From positions 186,001-250,000 of the forward strand of contig LATX02000078.1 of the NCBI GenBank assembly GCA_001466705.2: a stretch of DNA of 64,000 nucleotides, read 5' to 3'. Of the stretch, positions 21,721 through 33,838 are shown piece by piece; within the stretch, counting starts at the first letter, position 1, and each line of letters begins with the position of its first letter. Origin of the DNA: Moniliophthora roreri (Eukaryota > Basidiomycota > Agaricomycetes > Agaricales > Marasmiaceae). The notes beneath the pieces were generated by a model. It saw only the letters and a list, made by a program, of their open reading frames with translations. It was not told the DNA's origin and searched no databases. A program made the position numbers and the translations under genes.

Positions 21721-22699
21721 TAAACATCTATATTCAAGATCAATCTGGCGGCTTCACGCTCCCAACTTCCCGAACCTTATTACTTGTTCTAATTATTTTT
21801 TGTGTATGTAGTAAGCTATTTTTTCTCAATACATGCGAATCTGTCCACTAACGTTCTTAGGCCGAGTTAGAGACGATTTTACGAGTTATTTCTGAGAAAT
21901 GTGGATGCAAGAATTCACCGTTTTTAGCTCCACGAGGCGACAATTGCTCGATTTCGGCGCTCTAACCTTGGTCAGAATGCATGATAGATCTCCCGAAGAC
22001 AGGTGGCTGTGAGCTGCTAGCTGCAAGGCTGATGTGAAAGAGAGTAGGGCGAGCGCGGGCAAGAATGTGGCTGGTGAAGATGGTGCAAGTTCCTTTGTTG
22101 CATTCGCCACTCCAAGTGCCTTCATCTGCACATTTACTTCAACCTAGCCTCCAGCGAAGCCTAGCATCTCGACTCTGTCAAAAGCTCGATTGAAAAGCTT
22201 ATTTTCGCTGTGTGTGTAGGCCGAGGCTCACTCTCGAGGTAAGAGCTCGACAGCGTGTGAGACGAGAAACGGTGAAAGGACTGGCGATACGAGGCTATCG
22301 GTGACATAGCCATATCCGGGAGTTGAGATAGATGACAGGGATCATTCATGATCATTTCCTGTGCTGATGTGTGGCTAAAGACACACCAGATGATATACGA
22401 CAGACGAAATTGTCTTCGTGGGTGCCAATAGGTCGAAAGGTGACCATTTGGTACTAGAGCTGGACTGCGGATACGAGTTCGCTAATACTTTCCGGCCAAA
22501 GGGGCCGGGGTCGGGGTCGGGGGCGAAAGTAGGTATTAGAAATGACAATCCTAAAGCGAGCCTGATTGAATTGTAACGTGAATTCGTAAGTGAATGGACG
22601 CTGTACATGGCTGAGACATGTCGTGGATTCTTCTGGCCATCGTAATGTATTCAAAGAGCGTAGGTAAAACGGTACCAAGCTAATCCTGGAGGGTCAACG
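21721..22699. other. No gene assigned; contains a G-rich tract
   Basis: A minus-strand frame at 22122-21965 starts MKALGVANATKELAP, is Ala/Leu-rich and ends at a possible GTTAG donor. It could be a first exon of a small secreted protein but nothing else supports it. Confidence 0.3.
22501..22523 (+). other. Predicted G-quadruplex motif
   Basis: Four runs of four or more G separated by 2-base spacers (CC, TC, TC) within 23 bases, an ideal intramolecular G4 pattern. It lies in otherwise ordinary sequence between the P450 pseudogene and the tandem array. Confidence 0.75.
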
Positions 22700-23944
22700 T
22701 GCGAACCTAGGTATATGTCGGTGGATGAGTGAAGGCAAATTTCCAGAATAAATGCCGTTTTCGGACATGTGAGAGCCAGAGACTATGTAATCGAGTGCCA
22801 GAGCATGTTCAATACGGTTTGAGCACTGAATTAATCGTGCAAGGAGCTACGACTGGCCTAGCCTACGCCATAGGCGATAGCTCTTATGTCCTCCAACTAA
22901 CGTACTCTGTTCCAATGAAGCTCATAAGCTTACCATATACCGTATACTTCGGCTCCCCAAACATCTTCCTAAACAGGTTCGGCTGTCCTATCTGCCTTGA
23001 CATGAACTGGTGGTGTGTGAGCGTAATTAGGCTGGGGCGACGGGCACGGCCATGAAAGTGTGTGTCATACCGGGTGAAAGCGGCTTTGCGGAGTTGATCG
23101 GCCGGAGCTTACACGGACTTGGTTGCTTAGACCACGTGTTCAGATGGGCCTGTTCCCTCTTCCTCTACAATGATCCCATAATCATTCTCCCCAATGTCCT
23201 TCTATTCAACCTTCATTATGATTTGGCTTCGATCCCTCGCCTACAGTCCAGCCTCAGCATAGTCAATCCCCCTTCCGTGTCCGAAATATCGTCTGCAGCA
23301 TTTCCTGGTCCTGCTCTTGTCGACATTGGATCAATTATCATTAACGCGGTTCCGGAAGGCATCATGAGTCTTCTTGATTTCTCAGTCGCCTCCGAGCTCG
23401 TCATCACTTGTTACGTCGGTGCCGCCTCATTCCGAATATTTTCCTTCGCTGTGCCTTGCTTGATTATAATTCGGTCCAGACTGGGAGCTTCTCATAGACA
23501 AATCTAGGCGTGCCCGCACTTATCACCATAGCGTCATTGTTCCCAATGTATCATCATACTGTCATGGTTGAGCTCGTTCTGTAGTTTTATTACTACAACG
23601 CTTTCCTTTCAATATTAATGCCATCGTTCTGCCTCCCCCGCGACTCGCCCCTTTCAGATTGTCGTGCCCGTGGGTCTTGAATCCGCAAATCTGTACAGCT
23701 TCGACGCAGCAGATACTGTACTATCATTCCCTCACATCCTTCCGTATCATCTTAGGCTGGAGTATTCAGAATCTGGGCTTTGGGTGTATGCAACTAGCTG
23801 AGTTGAGGACGCTAGTGGTAGTAGGGACTCCAAGGGGTAGACAGGGCAGCTCGTTGCGATTTGAAGTTAGGAAACTATATGATAATTTCTGACCGTACCA
23901 CATATCTTCCTCGCTTCTCTTTTATTACAGAGAAGATGCTTTGT

Positions 23945-24115
23945 ACATACGTGCGTTGGAGAGGGCCAGGTGGTCTGGCTATCGCGATGATGGCTGACTA
24001 TGTAACACCAAATGTACACGGAAATGTAGACTACGCGCCGGAAGCTCATGCCAAATGCTACCAAACAGGCCTGGGACCTCCGCTCCGTGCCCCGGTCCCC
24101 CTACTACAGCGTGAA
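23945..24115 (+). repeat. Dispersed repeat, copy 1
   Basis: About 170 bp nearly identical to 53890-54072 (same orientation) and to 40165-40345 (opposite orientation). It includes GCGCCGGAAGCTCATGCCAA and ends CCCCGGTCCCCCTACTACAG. No terminal inverted repeats or target duplication were found. Confidence 0.75.
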
Positions 24116-24691
24116 TCCAAACATCTAGTTATCCTCTGGACCCGACAAACTTTGAATAATCTATACGCACTGATTCCTCCATATTCATACATTACAGTGT
24201 GCCACCGAGTGCCCTTTTGGCACTGTCAACGCCAATATATCTATGATGTCCACTGATCCAAATGAAGACCGGGGCGCTATGTCTGCAGAGATGCATCTTG
24301 CTGGTTATTCCTCAGCAGCACTTTTTGCACCACATTGCAAGGACGCAAGAATAATAGGCCAGCATATACGATGCTAAGAGATCCTTAGGATTCTTGTATA
24401 GGTCTGGCCCGGTCTTGCAGCAATACGTAACTATCCACGGCACCTGTGTCTGATACTACCGTGGTCAAGCCCGTACGATTCGCAGGTCCGCGAGTGGAGC
24501 CCAAAATCATGACTATCCTATCTACCGTAACGCGTCAGTCCCGAATCGGTTAACGTACATGAACTAGAAAAAAACCCACAAGTCATTCCTAGGAAATGTC
24601 CGAAGATCCCAAGCAACTGTAGAGAATGTGTCTTGTTGTCCTTGGGAATTTGCAGGACTCTCCTCGTTTCCGAAACGCTGAAGGCGTAATA

Positions 24692-25878
24692 TCACTCGAG
24701 TGCCCTATAAAAAAGTCACCCAACTTCAGATTTGTAAGATCGTAATTGATTCAATGATTGCGCACCGCACATGATACCACAAAAACAAGGAGTCTTTTAA
24801 CCTCAAGGTTAGCCTTTTCGACTTGAAGCAGCTCGTGTGAGAGAGAACCTACGGGTGAATGAATAACGCGGCTGGTCCTTTTCCGTACGAGCCCACCGCG
24901 ACAGCCGTCATCACCCCTAAGCCGAATTCAGTTAAAGTTGACGATAGATAAACAAGGAACAAACCAAACATTGCAATAAATACGTAGAAACTATCCCTGG
25001 TTAGCACGGACGTTAGAGTTGGTGTTTTCGACCATGTGCCCGGTAGCATCCACGTCTTCTTCATGGTGAGGGTGTGAATAATGATTTGGAATAATGTTTC
25101 GGCAACACTACTCCGAGTTGGTTTGGATATTAAGCCCCGTCAATATTTCTTTTAGTCATCCGGAAGACGTACATGAGAATTGTCAGCTCGGGTCCCGGGT
25201 TTACTGATTCCGTTGTGAAGCAAAGATGCTTGAGGTACGCTGTATAGGCTTCCCAGTTCCACACTACTGTCCAGATAGTAGCAGAAAAGCGCAAGGAGAA
25301 GAGAAGTATTAGGCTGAGAGTGATGACAAGGCTCTTGTTGTATAGCGCGTAGACTGGGTTTCAAAATTAACCGGATTAGACGCGCAAGTCGACGAAACAT
25401 CTTTTACCTCGAAGTATTAGAATGATGTGCAATATTCCGGCCAGGCATTGAGCTCCTGAGGTCTTGAAAACCAAATAGTTCGCACACGAGTGTTGAGGAA
25501 TTGTTATATACCGATACTTCCAGTACGCGGAACGTACTACGTTGTACCTGGTAGAAAGCAGTTCAATCCCGAGAATGGCGAGGAGTTCCAGAGATACGTA
25601 CATGTGACAGGTCAGGCCAAGGTATCTCGAGAGGATGTAAAGTGTTTTCACTATCGTGATGCGAAAAGGAGGCCTATATGCTCTACTTGATCAGCAGGAG
25701 ATCAAACAAACGATGAACAGCACGAACCTCCAAATGAGCGCCTTCTCCTCTCTTCGAGTGAGGTATATATCGCACAGACTAAGAGACAACCCTAGGCCTA
25801 TGTCCAAGATACAATCAGTCAGAAAGACAAGCAGAAAAAGAATGAGAACGGACAGGATGCTGCAAGTTGCGCATTCAT
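24692..25878 (-). CDS. DUF6533-family membrane protein, copy B, about 236 aa
   Basis: Eight exons fit in frame: MNAQLAAS, split Cys, LGLSLSLCDIYLTRREEKAL-IW (DUF6533 signature), PPFRITIVKTLYILSRYLGL, MYNVVRSAYWKYRY... to the helix HIILILR, VYALYNKSLVITLSLILL with SATIWTVVWNW, the segment SKTPTLTSVLTRDSFYVF, and VAVGSYGKGPAALFIHPALE. The pair HIILILR-VYALYNKS is the hallmark E(L/I)xLRVYALYxxS helix boundary of the basidiomycete DUF6533 group, and TPTLTSVLTRD the conserved sixth-helix entry. All introns are GT-AG. Product is an integral membrane protein, probably seven helices, of unknown function. It is somewhat short for the group because the C-terminal tail is cut at the conserved stop after PAL. 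The start was chosen because exon 1 splices in phase in every copy. Confidence 0.78.
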
Positions 25879-28428
25879 CTTTTGAGGAGGGTGAAATGGT
25901 TTTGACCACGAGTTCCTTGCGGCTAGCAGGATCTTTTATGAACCTGTTTTGATAAGATTTTAAATGATGAGCTACTGTGATGTATGATTCAGTCAAATGC
26001 TGGGCAATCCACGGGTGAGATTTGAATTGCTCAGATCCGTTGTATGGCCGTCGCCAACGGGTGAGCAGTGGATGCCGAGAAGACAGTCGCGACACGCCAC
26101 ATGCCGACTTGCAGCTGAATTGTACAGGAATATAAGGTTTCGAGGGTCTCGAGGGAACGTGCGCGGTGACTTGCACATTCTCGAAAATGCCGTCAATCCA
26201 ATTGCAACTATTCGCCGCACTGTAACGTTATTATTTAAAATTTCCGAAAGGGAAGCTGATGAATATCACCCTATAGTAATCTGTGATCCCCAGAATGTAC
26301 TAACACTGTTGATTTGCGGGTGTGTCGTCTTCGAAAGCATTATTTTGCTGGGTCAGGCATGAAATGACGAGGAGAGCGAAGCACAGAGGACGAACCAAAC
26401 AAACAAAGACATCTATTAGACCGCTCATCCCCATTTGGATGTGAAAATTCGGACGGCGGCGGTCTGGAAATTGGCGCTCAAAGGGCCACAACTGCCAGGC
26501 TTGGCACATTTTTGCGGGAATACCCCACTACCTTCCGTAAATAGCAAACATCAATTGATAAAGACGATCCCTCGTATCTCGGACTCGTAACTTACATCCC
26601 ACTGAGAACCGAAACCGATACCGCTGTGCGACATCTAGGCACTGAGGAGGATTTCGTGACGTATCCTTATTACGGACTTCCAACGACCCGTAACCCGTAA
26701 CGCTCACTGGATCTCTTCAGGGTCGACTACGGTCGATTTAAGTATGTGGTAGGATCAGAATTGCGGGCCGACTGTTGACCTGATAGCCTAGGAGTCTGAA
26801 CGCTTTCCTGGACACGAGTTTTAACCTCTGGATCCTCATTGAGGATTGTTAGCGGTCGAAAGTTGTTGCTGATGGACATCCTGAACAAAAATTTGGATCG
26901 AGTTTTGTCATCCAAATAAGGAAATTCATGGTTTACGCCGAGTCCGAGCAAAAGCGGTACGGACTTGAAGCGCTGAAGGTCGCCGGAATCGAAACTCAAC
27001 TCCGACCCATGTGACGTGATGCAAAAACCAGAACGGATGGGGATTATGGGGTATGAGGAAAGTATGAGCTGTCTCTACGAAACCAACTCGGGAGACAAAA
27101 AGGCATAGGCTATGAGCCAAGGCGCACTACGGTTGGCGCACGGAAGAATATGCATTCAGCTAGTTATCAGAGCAGCCGTATTGCCGGCCACGTGTTCAGA
27201 TGTTTTCCCAGCGCGCTCTCTCTCTTTCCCTCTACCATGAGCCCAACCTTCCTCGTTTTCGGTCCAGCCTTAGCATAGTCAATCTCCCTTCTTCATCTGA
27301 ATCACCGCTCACAGCATTCATCTCCTGGTCCTGCCTCTGCCGTGTTCTTATCGACATTGCATATCAAACCCTTGACCAATCATCATTTACGTGGCGCCGG
27401 AAGGCATCGTTTCATCCTGGGTGAGTCTTCCCAATTTCTCAGTCGTCTCCGAGCTCGTCGTCACTTGTTTATTAGTTACTTAGGTTGCCGCCTCATTCCG
27501 TTTATTTTCCTTCTCCGTGCCTTGCTTGATTATAATTTGGTCCAAGCTGATCTCTCATGGACATCCTGTGAGTGTAAACTTTAAAGTATACATTACAATA
27601 TAGGCGTGCCCGCACTTATTACCATTCCGTTCACAGCGTCATTTTCCGCAGTAAGCCTGGTTCAATATTCACTCATACCCTTCCGCAGTGTTACGCGCTC
27701 CCGGATGATAAAATTCCTCCTCAAGCTCGAGCTCAGTAGTATGGTGTTCTTCTCTGACGGAATCCGAGCATTTTCTTCGACCTGGTTCGGTTATCATTCT
27801 TTCTCAAGCGAGTCTACCGTCATACTGTCACGGTTGGCCCGTTCCATAGTGTCATCACTCCGACGCCTTCCTTTCAATATCAATGCCATCATTCTACCTA
27901 CCCCGCGACTCGTTCCCTTCAGATTGCCATGCCCATGGAACTCTAAATCCGTAAATCTGTAATGTTGACGCTGCAGACACTGCACTACCATTCCTTCGCA
28001 TCCTTTCGTGTCATCCTAGGCTGGAGTATTCATATCGAAGTAGCCGAGTTGGAGGTGCTAGTGAGACTAGGGACCCCAAGGTCCGTTCCTCATCTTTCTG
28101 CATGTCAGGCTGTTCGATATAATACTTTTTTTTTCGGGATAGACAGGGTAAAGTGTAGCACGTTCCGCTGATATATTATATGGCTATACAAATTGTCTTT
28201 TCTCTGAAGGAAGGGAAGCTACTGATAATTTCTGACCGTGCTACATATATTCCTTACTTCCTCTTATTATGAAGAAAATCCTGTGTACATACGTGTATGA
28301 ATTCAAACATCAGTTATCCTCTGAACCCAACCATGTATGCGCGCCGACTCCTCCATATTCATCGATTGTAGTGTGCCACCGAATATTCCCTTGGCACTGT
28401 CAACTCGAGTGCTTCCACGTCTGCAGAG

Positions 28429-28761
28429 ATGCACCTGGTTGGATATTCTTCAGTAGCACTCTGCGCCATTGACTTGAGTATTATCGTCCTTAACGCCTCA
28501 TGTTACTTATTCCTCCAGACATGGATTTCTTCTTCGTTCAAACCATATTGCATGGACGCAGGAATATATGGACCAGCATATACGATTCTAAGAGATTCTT
28601 GGATTCTCAAGATAGGCCTCGGGTCTCAAAACAGTAAGGAATCTAATCCTGATGCCTGGATCCGATACTATGGTCAAGCTCGTATAATTCACAGGCCAAA
28701 TCACGACTATCTATCTACCGTAACGCGTGAGTTCCAGAATCAACTAGGGTACGCGGAATAA
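28429..28761 (+). pseudogene. Fragment of a second membrane-protein family (GYSSV fragment)
   Basis: Reads MHLVGYSSVALCAIDLSIIV followed by a hydrophobic stretch NASCYLFLQTW, then continues open to 28761. GYSSVALRT next to an aliphatic helix is a pattern I recall from another basidiomycete multi-helix membrane family, but only this helix pair is present. Related fragments in each unit are broken at different points, so I treat all as remnants. Confidence 0.35.
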
Positions 28762-28894
28762 AAACCTCACACGTCATTCCTATTAGGAAATGTCCGAACA
28801 TCCCAAGCAACTGTAGAGAACGTGTCTTGCCGTTCGGAATGCCCTTCGGAATTGGTAGAATCCTCCTCGTCTCCAAAACGCTGAAGGCGTAATA

Positions 28895-30071
28895 TTACGC
28901 GGGCGCCCTGCGAAGGAAGTCACCTAGCTTCAGAGCTGTGAGACCGTAGATAATTCAATAATTGCGCACTGCACATGATAGCACGAAAACAATGAGCCTG
29001 GGCCTCAAGATTAAGCCTCTCGACTTGAAGTAGCTTGTGCGAGAGAGAACCTACGGGTTGATGAATAAGGCGGCCGGCCCCCTTCTAAATGAGCCCGCTA
29101 CAACAGCCGTCGACACCACTGAGTGGAACTCAGTAAAGCTGGATTAGAGGTAACCAAGGAACATACCAAATACTGCACTAAATACGTAGAAGCCATCTCT
29201 GGTTAGCACGGACGTTAGAGTTGGTGTTTTCGACCATGTGCCTGGTAGCATCCACGTCTTCTTCATGGTGAGGGTATGAATGACGATTTGAAATAATATT
29301 TCTGCAACGCTACTCCGAGTCGGTTTGGGTAAGCCATCGATAGTTATTTAAATCACCTGAAAGACGTACGCAAGGAGTGTCAGTCCGGGTCGCGGGTTTA
29401 CTAATTCAGTTGTAAAGCAAATATGCTTGAAATATGCTATATAAGCGTCCCAGTTCCTGACTACCGTCCAGAGAGTAGCGGAAAAGCGCAAGGCGTAGAG
29501 AATTGTCAGGAAAAGAATGATGGCAAGGCTCTTGTTGTAAAGCGCGTAGACTGGGCCCAAAATCAGTGAAATTAGACACAAGTCAACGAAACACCTTAAC
29601 CTCGAAGCATCAGAATGACATGCAATATTACGGTCAGGCCTTGAGTTCCTGATGTTTTGAAAATCAAATGGCTCGCACACGAGTCTTGAGGAATCGTTAT
29701 ATATCGATATTTCCAGTATGCGGAACGTACTACATTGTACCTAGTAGAAAGGCGATTCAGTCTCATGAATGACGAGGAATTCCGAACACGTACATCTGAT
29801 ATGTCAGGCCAACGTATCTCGAGAGAACGTAAATTGTTTTCACTATCGTGAGGCGAAAAGGAAACCTACAGGCACTCTGCATGATCAGCAGGAAATCAAA
29901 CAAATGACGAGCACTACGAACCTCCAAATGAGCGTCTTCTCCTCTTTTCGAGTGAGGTATATATCATACACAGTAAGGGTTAGCCCTAGGCCTATATCCA
30001 GGTACGGCCAGTCAGAAGGGTGAGTATGAAATCAATAATCACGGACAGGATGCTACGAGTTGCGTATTCAT
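28895..30071 (-). CDS. DUF6533-family membrane protein, copy C
   Basis: Same eight-exon model as copy B with phases conserved: MNTQLVAS start, CDIYLT-type signature, FPFRLTIVKTIYVLSRYVGL, YNVVRSAYWKYRYITIPQD ending HVILMLR, VYALYNKSLAIILFLTILYA, SVAEILFQIVIHTLTMKKTW, and VAGSFRRGPAALFINPAPA before TAA. The seventh exon looks interrupted by a TAG if read in the wrong phase; spliced from exon 6 it is open. It differs from copy B by many substitutions but no visible lesion. Confidence 0.75.
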
Positions 30072-32669
30072 CTTTCGAGGAGGGCGAAATGGCTTTAATC
30101 ACGATCTCTGTGCGAGCAGGATCTTTTATGACCTATCCTGATAGAATTATAAAGAATGAGCCGTCGTCTTGGTTCAGTTTATGCCCAGCAAAACCCTTTG
30201 AATACTGAGCAATCCACGGCAAAACTTGAATCGCTCAGATCCGTTGTATGACTGTCATCAGCGAGCCTATCCCTTTTGTGCAAGCACATACATGATGTTT
30301 CAGGGGGCGTGCGATGATCGTGTTATTCGCCACAAAACGTTGTGCTGTATGAAGTTCGGGAGCCATTGATGATTCACTGAATACTGATACAACCGTACTC
30401 CCCGAGATAATATATACTTACGAACGGTATCTTCATGCCGGACCCTATTGCGCACTCTTAGAAATAAGACAGCGAGTGAACAATCGAACAATCCGAAGCA
30501 TTAACCCACAATTACGAGCGTGTTGACAACACTGGTTCTCCTCAGGGTCAACTAACCCTTGACTTTTTCCTTGCTGTGCTGGTATTGCACCCGTACGTGT
30601 TACCCGTTGCCTGGACCTGGGTACGGTTGAGGTACGGGCGACAATTCCCTTCTTGGTTGCTGCATGGCGGTCGGACCTTAAAACAAGTACAAGCATCTGT
30701 AGCAACAATAGGATAGCTTTGAACGAATAGATGTGTGCACGTACGATGACTCCAAACAAGGGCAGGAGGGGTTAGTTGTAATGATGTTGACAATGCAGCA
30801 GGCACGCTAGTGGCAATAGAAAGCACTTTTTGATGAAAAAGTAGATGGAAGCGAAGTACGACTATTCACAACTTGCTCCACCGCCCGACGTCAGGAATAT
30901 CAAACGGAAAATTACGCGCACGTATCGCTCCGTCGGACATTTGTATTGTATGCATATTGGTTCGGCACAAATGGGTAGTGCTTTCTCGTCGTCACCTTCA
31001 CGAAAATAAGTCATTCATGCAAAGCCGAAAAATGCCGTTGCAACGTACCATCCAAAGAAAAACTCCAGCTGGACAAGAATTGGTTTGAGAAGTATCAATT
31101 CGGGCGATTCAAGATCAGAGAATTCAGGAAGGTGCCAAGGTATTGGAATGGTCGAGTCCGTTGAGATGGGGATTGGCTGACAAAAGGATATGCCGTGAGA
31201 AGCGCTTGCCCACAAACGGTTCGGACGGCAGTGATGACTAAGGTCCTTTTTCTTCCCTGTGTCTTTAACGCCTCCGCTGAATCCTCATCTCTATTTCACC
31301 AAAAAAATACTGTAAGGCGAAGTGGGATTGCCTCGGATTGGACAGCTGATAGAGTATTGGACACACTCGGGGAGCAAAGAAAAGGTCATAGTACAGACCT
31401 GTGCTAGTTACTTGGGATGGTTCAAGGCGATCTCTGGGGCGGAACAAAGGTGAAAGGTGTGCTCTGGTTGTCGAGAGGAGCGGAAGAGGTGATTCTGATC
31501 ATGGACCTGACGTTTGTATTGACCGAATATCGGACTTTTTGACACAGATTCAGTGAACGATAGAAAGTGACCACTTAATTTGGAAAGCTCTGGGATGGGG
31601 TGGGACAGGATAGGACTTTTGGTGACTTGATTTCCTCTGCTGGACCACTAACATTTTATCAATTCTTGATGGAAAAAACTTCCCCTAGGGCCATATCCTG
31701 CCCCAGACGCAATGGAAAATGAGAGGTCGAACGCGACTCTTCAAGCCGGTTGCCCCGACAGTGACGACCTGAACCGGCTTTCTGGAGGCTTGCCGAACCG
31801 GTGTTGGCCTAATTAGTAGACCTTACCCACCATACCTTCACCTGTACACTGTCTTACACGATATTGACAGTGGATATCCTCATTCAGTTATCGTCTTCAT
31901 GTTACTGAACCACAAGCAGGGGCTCACCGAACCATTGGATTACACCGGAGAAGAAGCCAGGTCTCTTGGTGAGTCTACCGTCCCTTTTCGGCACCTTGTT
32001 TGCTGGCCTCAGTTCAAGTACGCGAATCCTAATTATTACTATTCACGAGTAGTAATCATTATCTTGAGCGTATTCCTTTAACCATAATGATTATAGGGAG
32101 GGGATACCCGGCAATGCCGGCCAGTCCTTCTCCTTACGATTGCGGAGCCGTCGTATGATGTTCACTGATCCAAATAAAGACTGGGTGCTTCTACGTCTGC
32201 AGAAATGCACCTGGTTGGATATCCTTCAGTAGTACTTCACACCATTAACTCGAGTATTATTTTCCGTAATGTCTCATGTTGCTTACTCTCCCCAACATGA
32301 ATTTCTTCGTTCAAACCGTATTGATGGACGCAAGGATAAATGGACCGGCATCTACGGTGTTCAGAGATCCTCGGGATTCTGACAATAGGTTCGGCTAGGT
32401 CTTGCAGCAGTAAGGAACTGCCACAGCCTGTCACCCCGCATCCAATATCATGGTCAAAGCTCGTATGATTCTCAGGGCCGCAGTTGGAGCCCAAACCACG
32501 ACTACCTATCTACCATAACGCGTCAGTTCCGAATCAGTTGGCATACACAAATAAAAGGCTCACGCATCGCTGCTAGGAAACGTCCGAGTGTCCCACGCAA
32601 CTGTAGAGAGCATACCTTGCTCCTGAGAATTTGACGAACTCTCACTTCCACAACACTGGAGGCGTATTA

Positions 32670-33838
32670 TCACGCGAGAGCCCTATGAGAATATGATCTA
32701 TCGTCAGAACTGGGAGATTGCGGAGGTTGAAAATTATTCAATACGCACTGCACACGATAATGTGAAAATGATGAGCCTAAGCCTGGAGCTCAGCCTCTCG
32801 ACCCGAAGCAACCAGAGCGAGAGAACTTACGGTTGGATGAATAATGGTGCTGGTCCTTTCTCATAAGAGCCTCCTACAAAGGCCATCATAGCCACTAAGC
32901 AGAACTCAGTAAATTTGATTAGAGACAGCCAAGAAACAAACCGAAAATTGCGAAGAATACGTAAAAGCCATCTCTGGTCAGAACAGATGTCAGAGTTGGC
33001 GTTTTCGACCATGTGCTCGGGAGTGTCCATGTCTTCTTTGCGATAAGGGTATGAATGAGGGACTGGTACAATATTTCTGCAAGGCTATTTGATTCGAGTA
33101 AGTCGTCAATACTTTTTAATTTATCTAGAAAACGCACATGAAAACTGCCAATCCGACTTTCAACTCTAGTGATTCGGTTGTGAAGCAGATATAACCGAAA
33201 TCTGCTTTATAGATATCCCAGTATCTCACTATCGTCCAGATAGTAGCAGAGAAGCGCAAGGCGTGGAGGAGCACCAGAATGAGAGCAATGTTGAGGCTCT
33301 TATTGTATAGTGCGTAGACTAAGTTCCAATCAGCCGAATTAGACGCAAAGTCAATTAAACTCCTTTACCTCGAAGCATCAGAATAATATGCAATGTCGTG
33401 AGTAGAGATTGCACTCCTAGCGTTTTGAAAAGCAAATGGCTTGCGCACGAGTGTTGAGGGACTGTTATATATTGATGTTTCCAATGTGCGGAACGAGCTA
33501 CATTGTACCTATTAGAAAGGACGGTTCAGTCTCAAAAATGACGATGAATTCCAGATATGTACATCTGACAGGTCAGGCCAAGGTATCTTGAGAGGATGTA
33601 AAGTGTTTTCACTATCGTGATGCGAAAAGGAGACCTATAAGCTCTACTTGATCAGCAGGAAATCAAACAAACGATGAGCACTACGGACCTCCAAATGAGT
33701 GTCTTCTCCTCTTTTCGAGTGAGGTATGTATCGCATACAGTAAGGGTTAGCCCTAGGCCTATATCCAAGGTACAGTCAGTCAGAAGGACAAATAGAAATT
33801 CATGATAACTGACAAGATGCTGCAAGTTGCGCATTCAT
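32670..33838 (-). CDS. DUF6533-family membrane protein, copy D
   Basis: MNAQLAAS start; exon 2 LGLTLTVCDTYLTRKEEKTL-IW; exon 3 SPFRITIVK; exon 4 YNVARSAHWKHQYITVPQHS to HIILMLR; exon 5 VYALYNKSLNIALILVLLHA; exon 6 LAEILYQSLIHTLIAKKTW and STWSKTPTLTSVLTRDGFY; exon 7 MMAFVGGSYEKGPAPLFIQP; TGA at 32670-32672. All junctions are in phase. Closest to copy E (shared LAEILYQS/LSEVLYQS, KKTWTLPSTW). Confidence 0.76.

Noticed and set aside
28895..30071. Stop codon in exon 7 of DUF6533 copy C
   Set aside because: It appears only in the wrong phase; the spliced phase reads VAGSFRRGPAALFINP.
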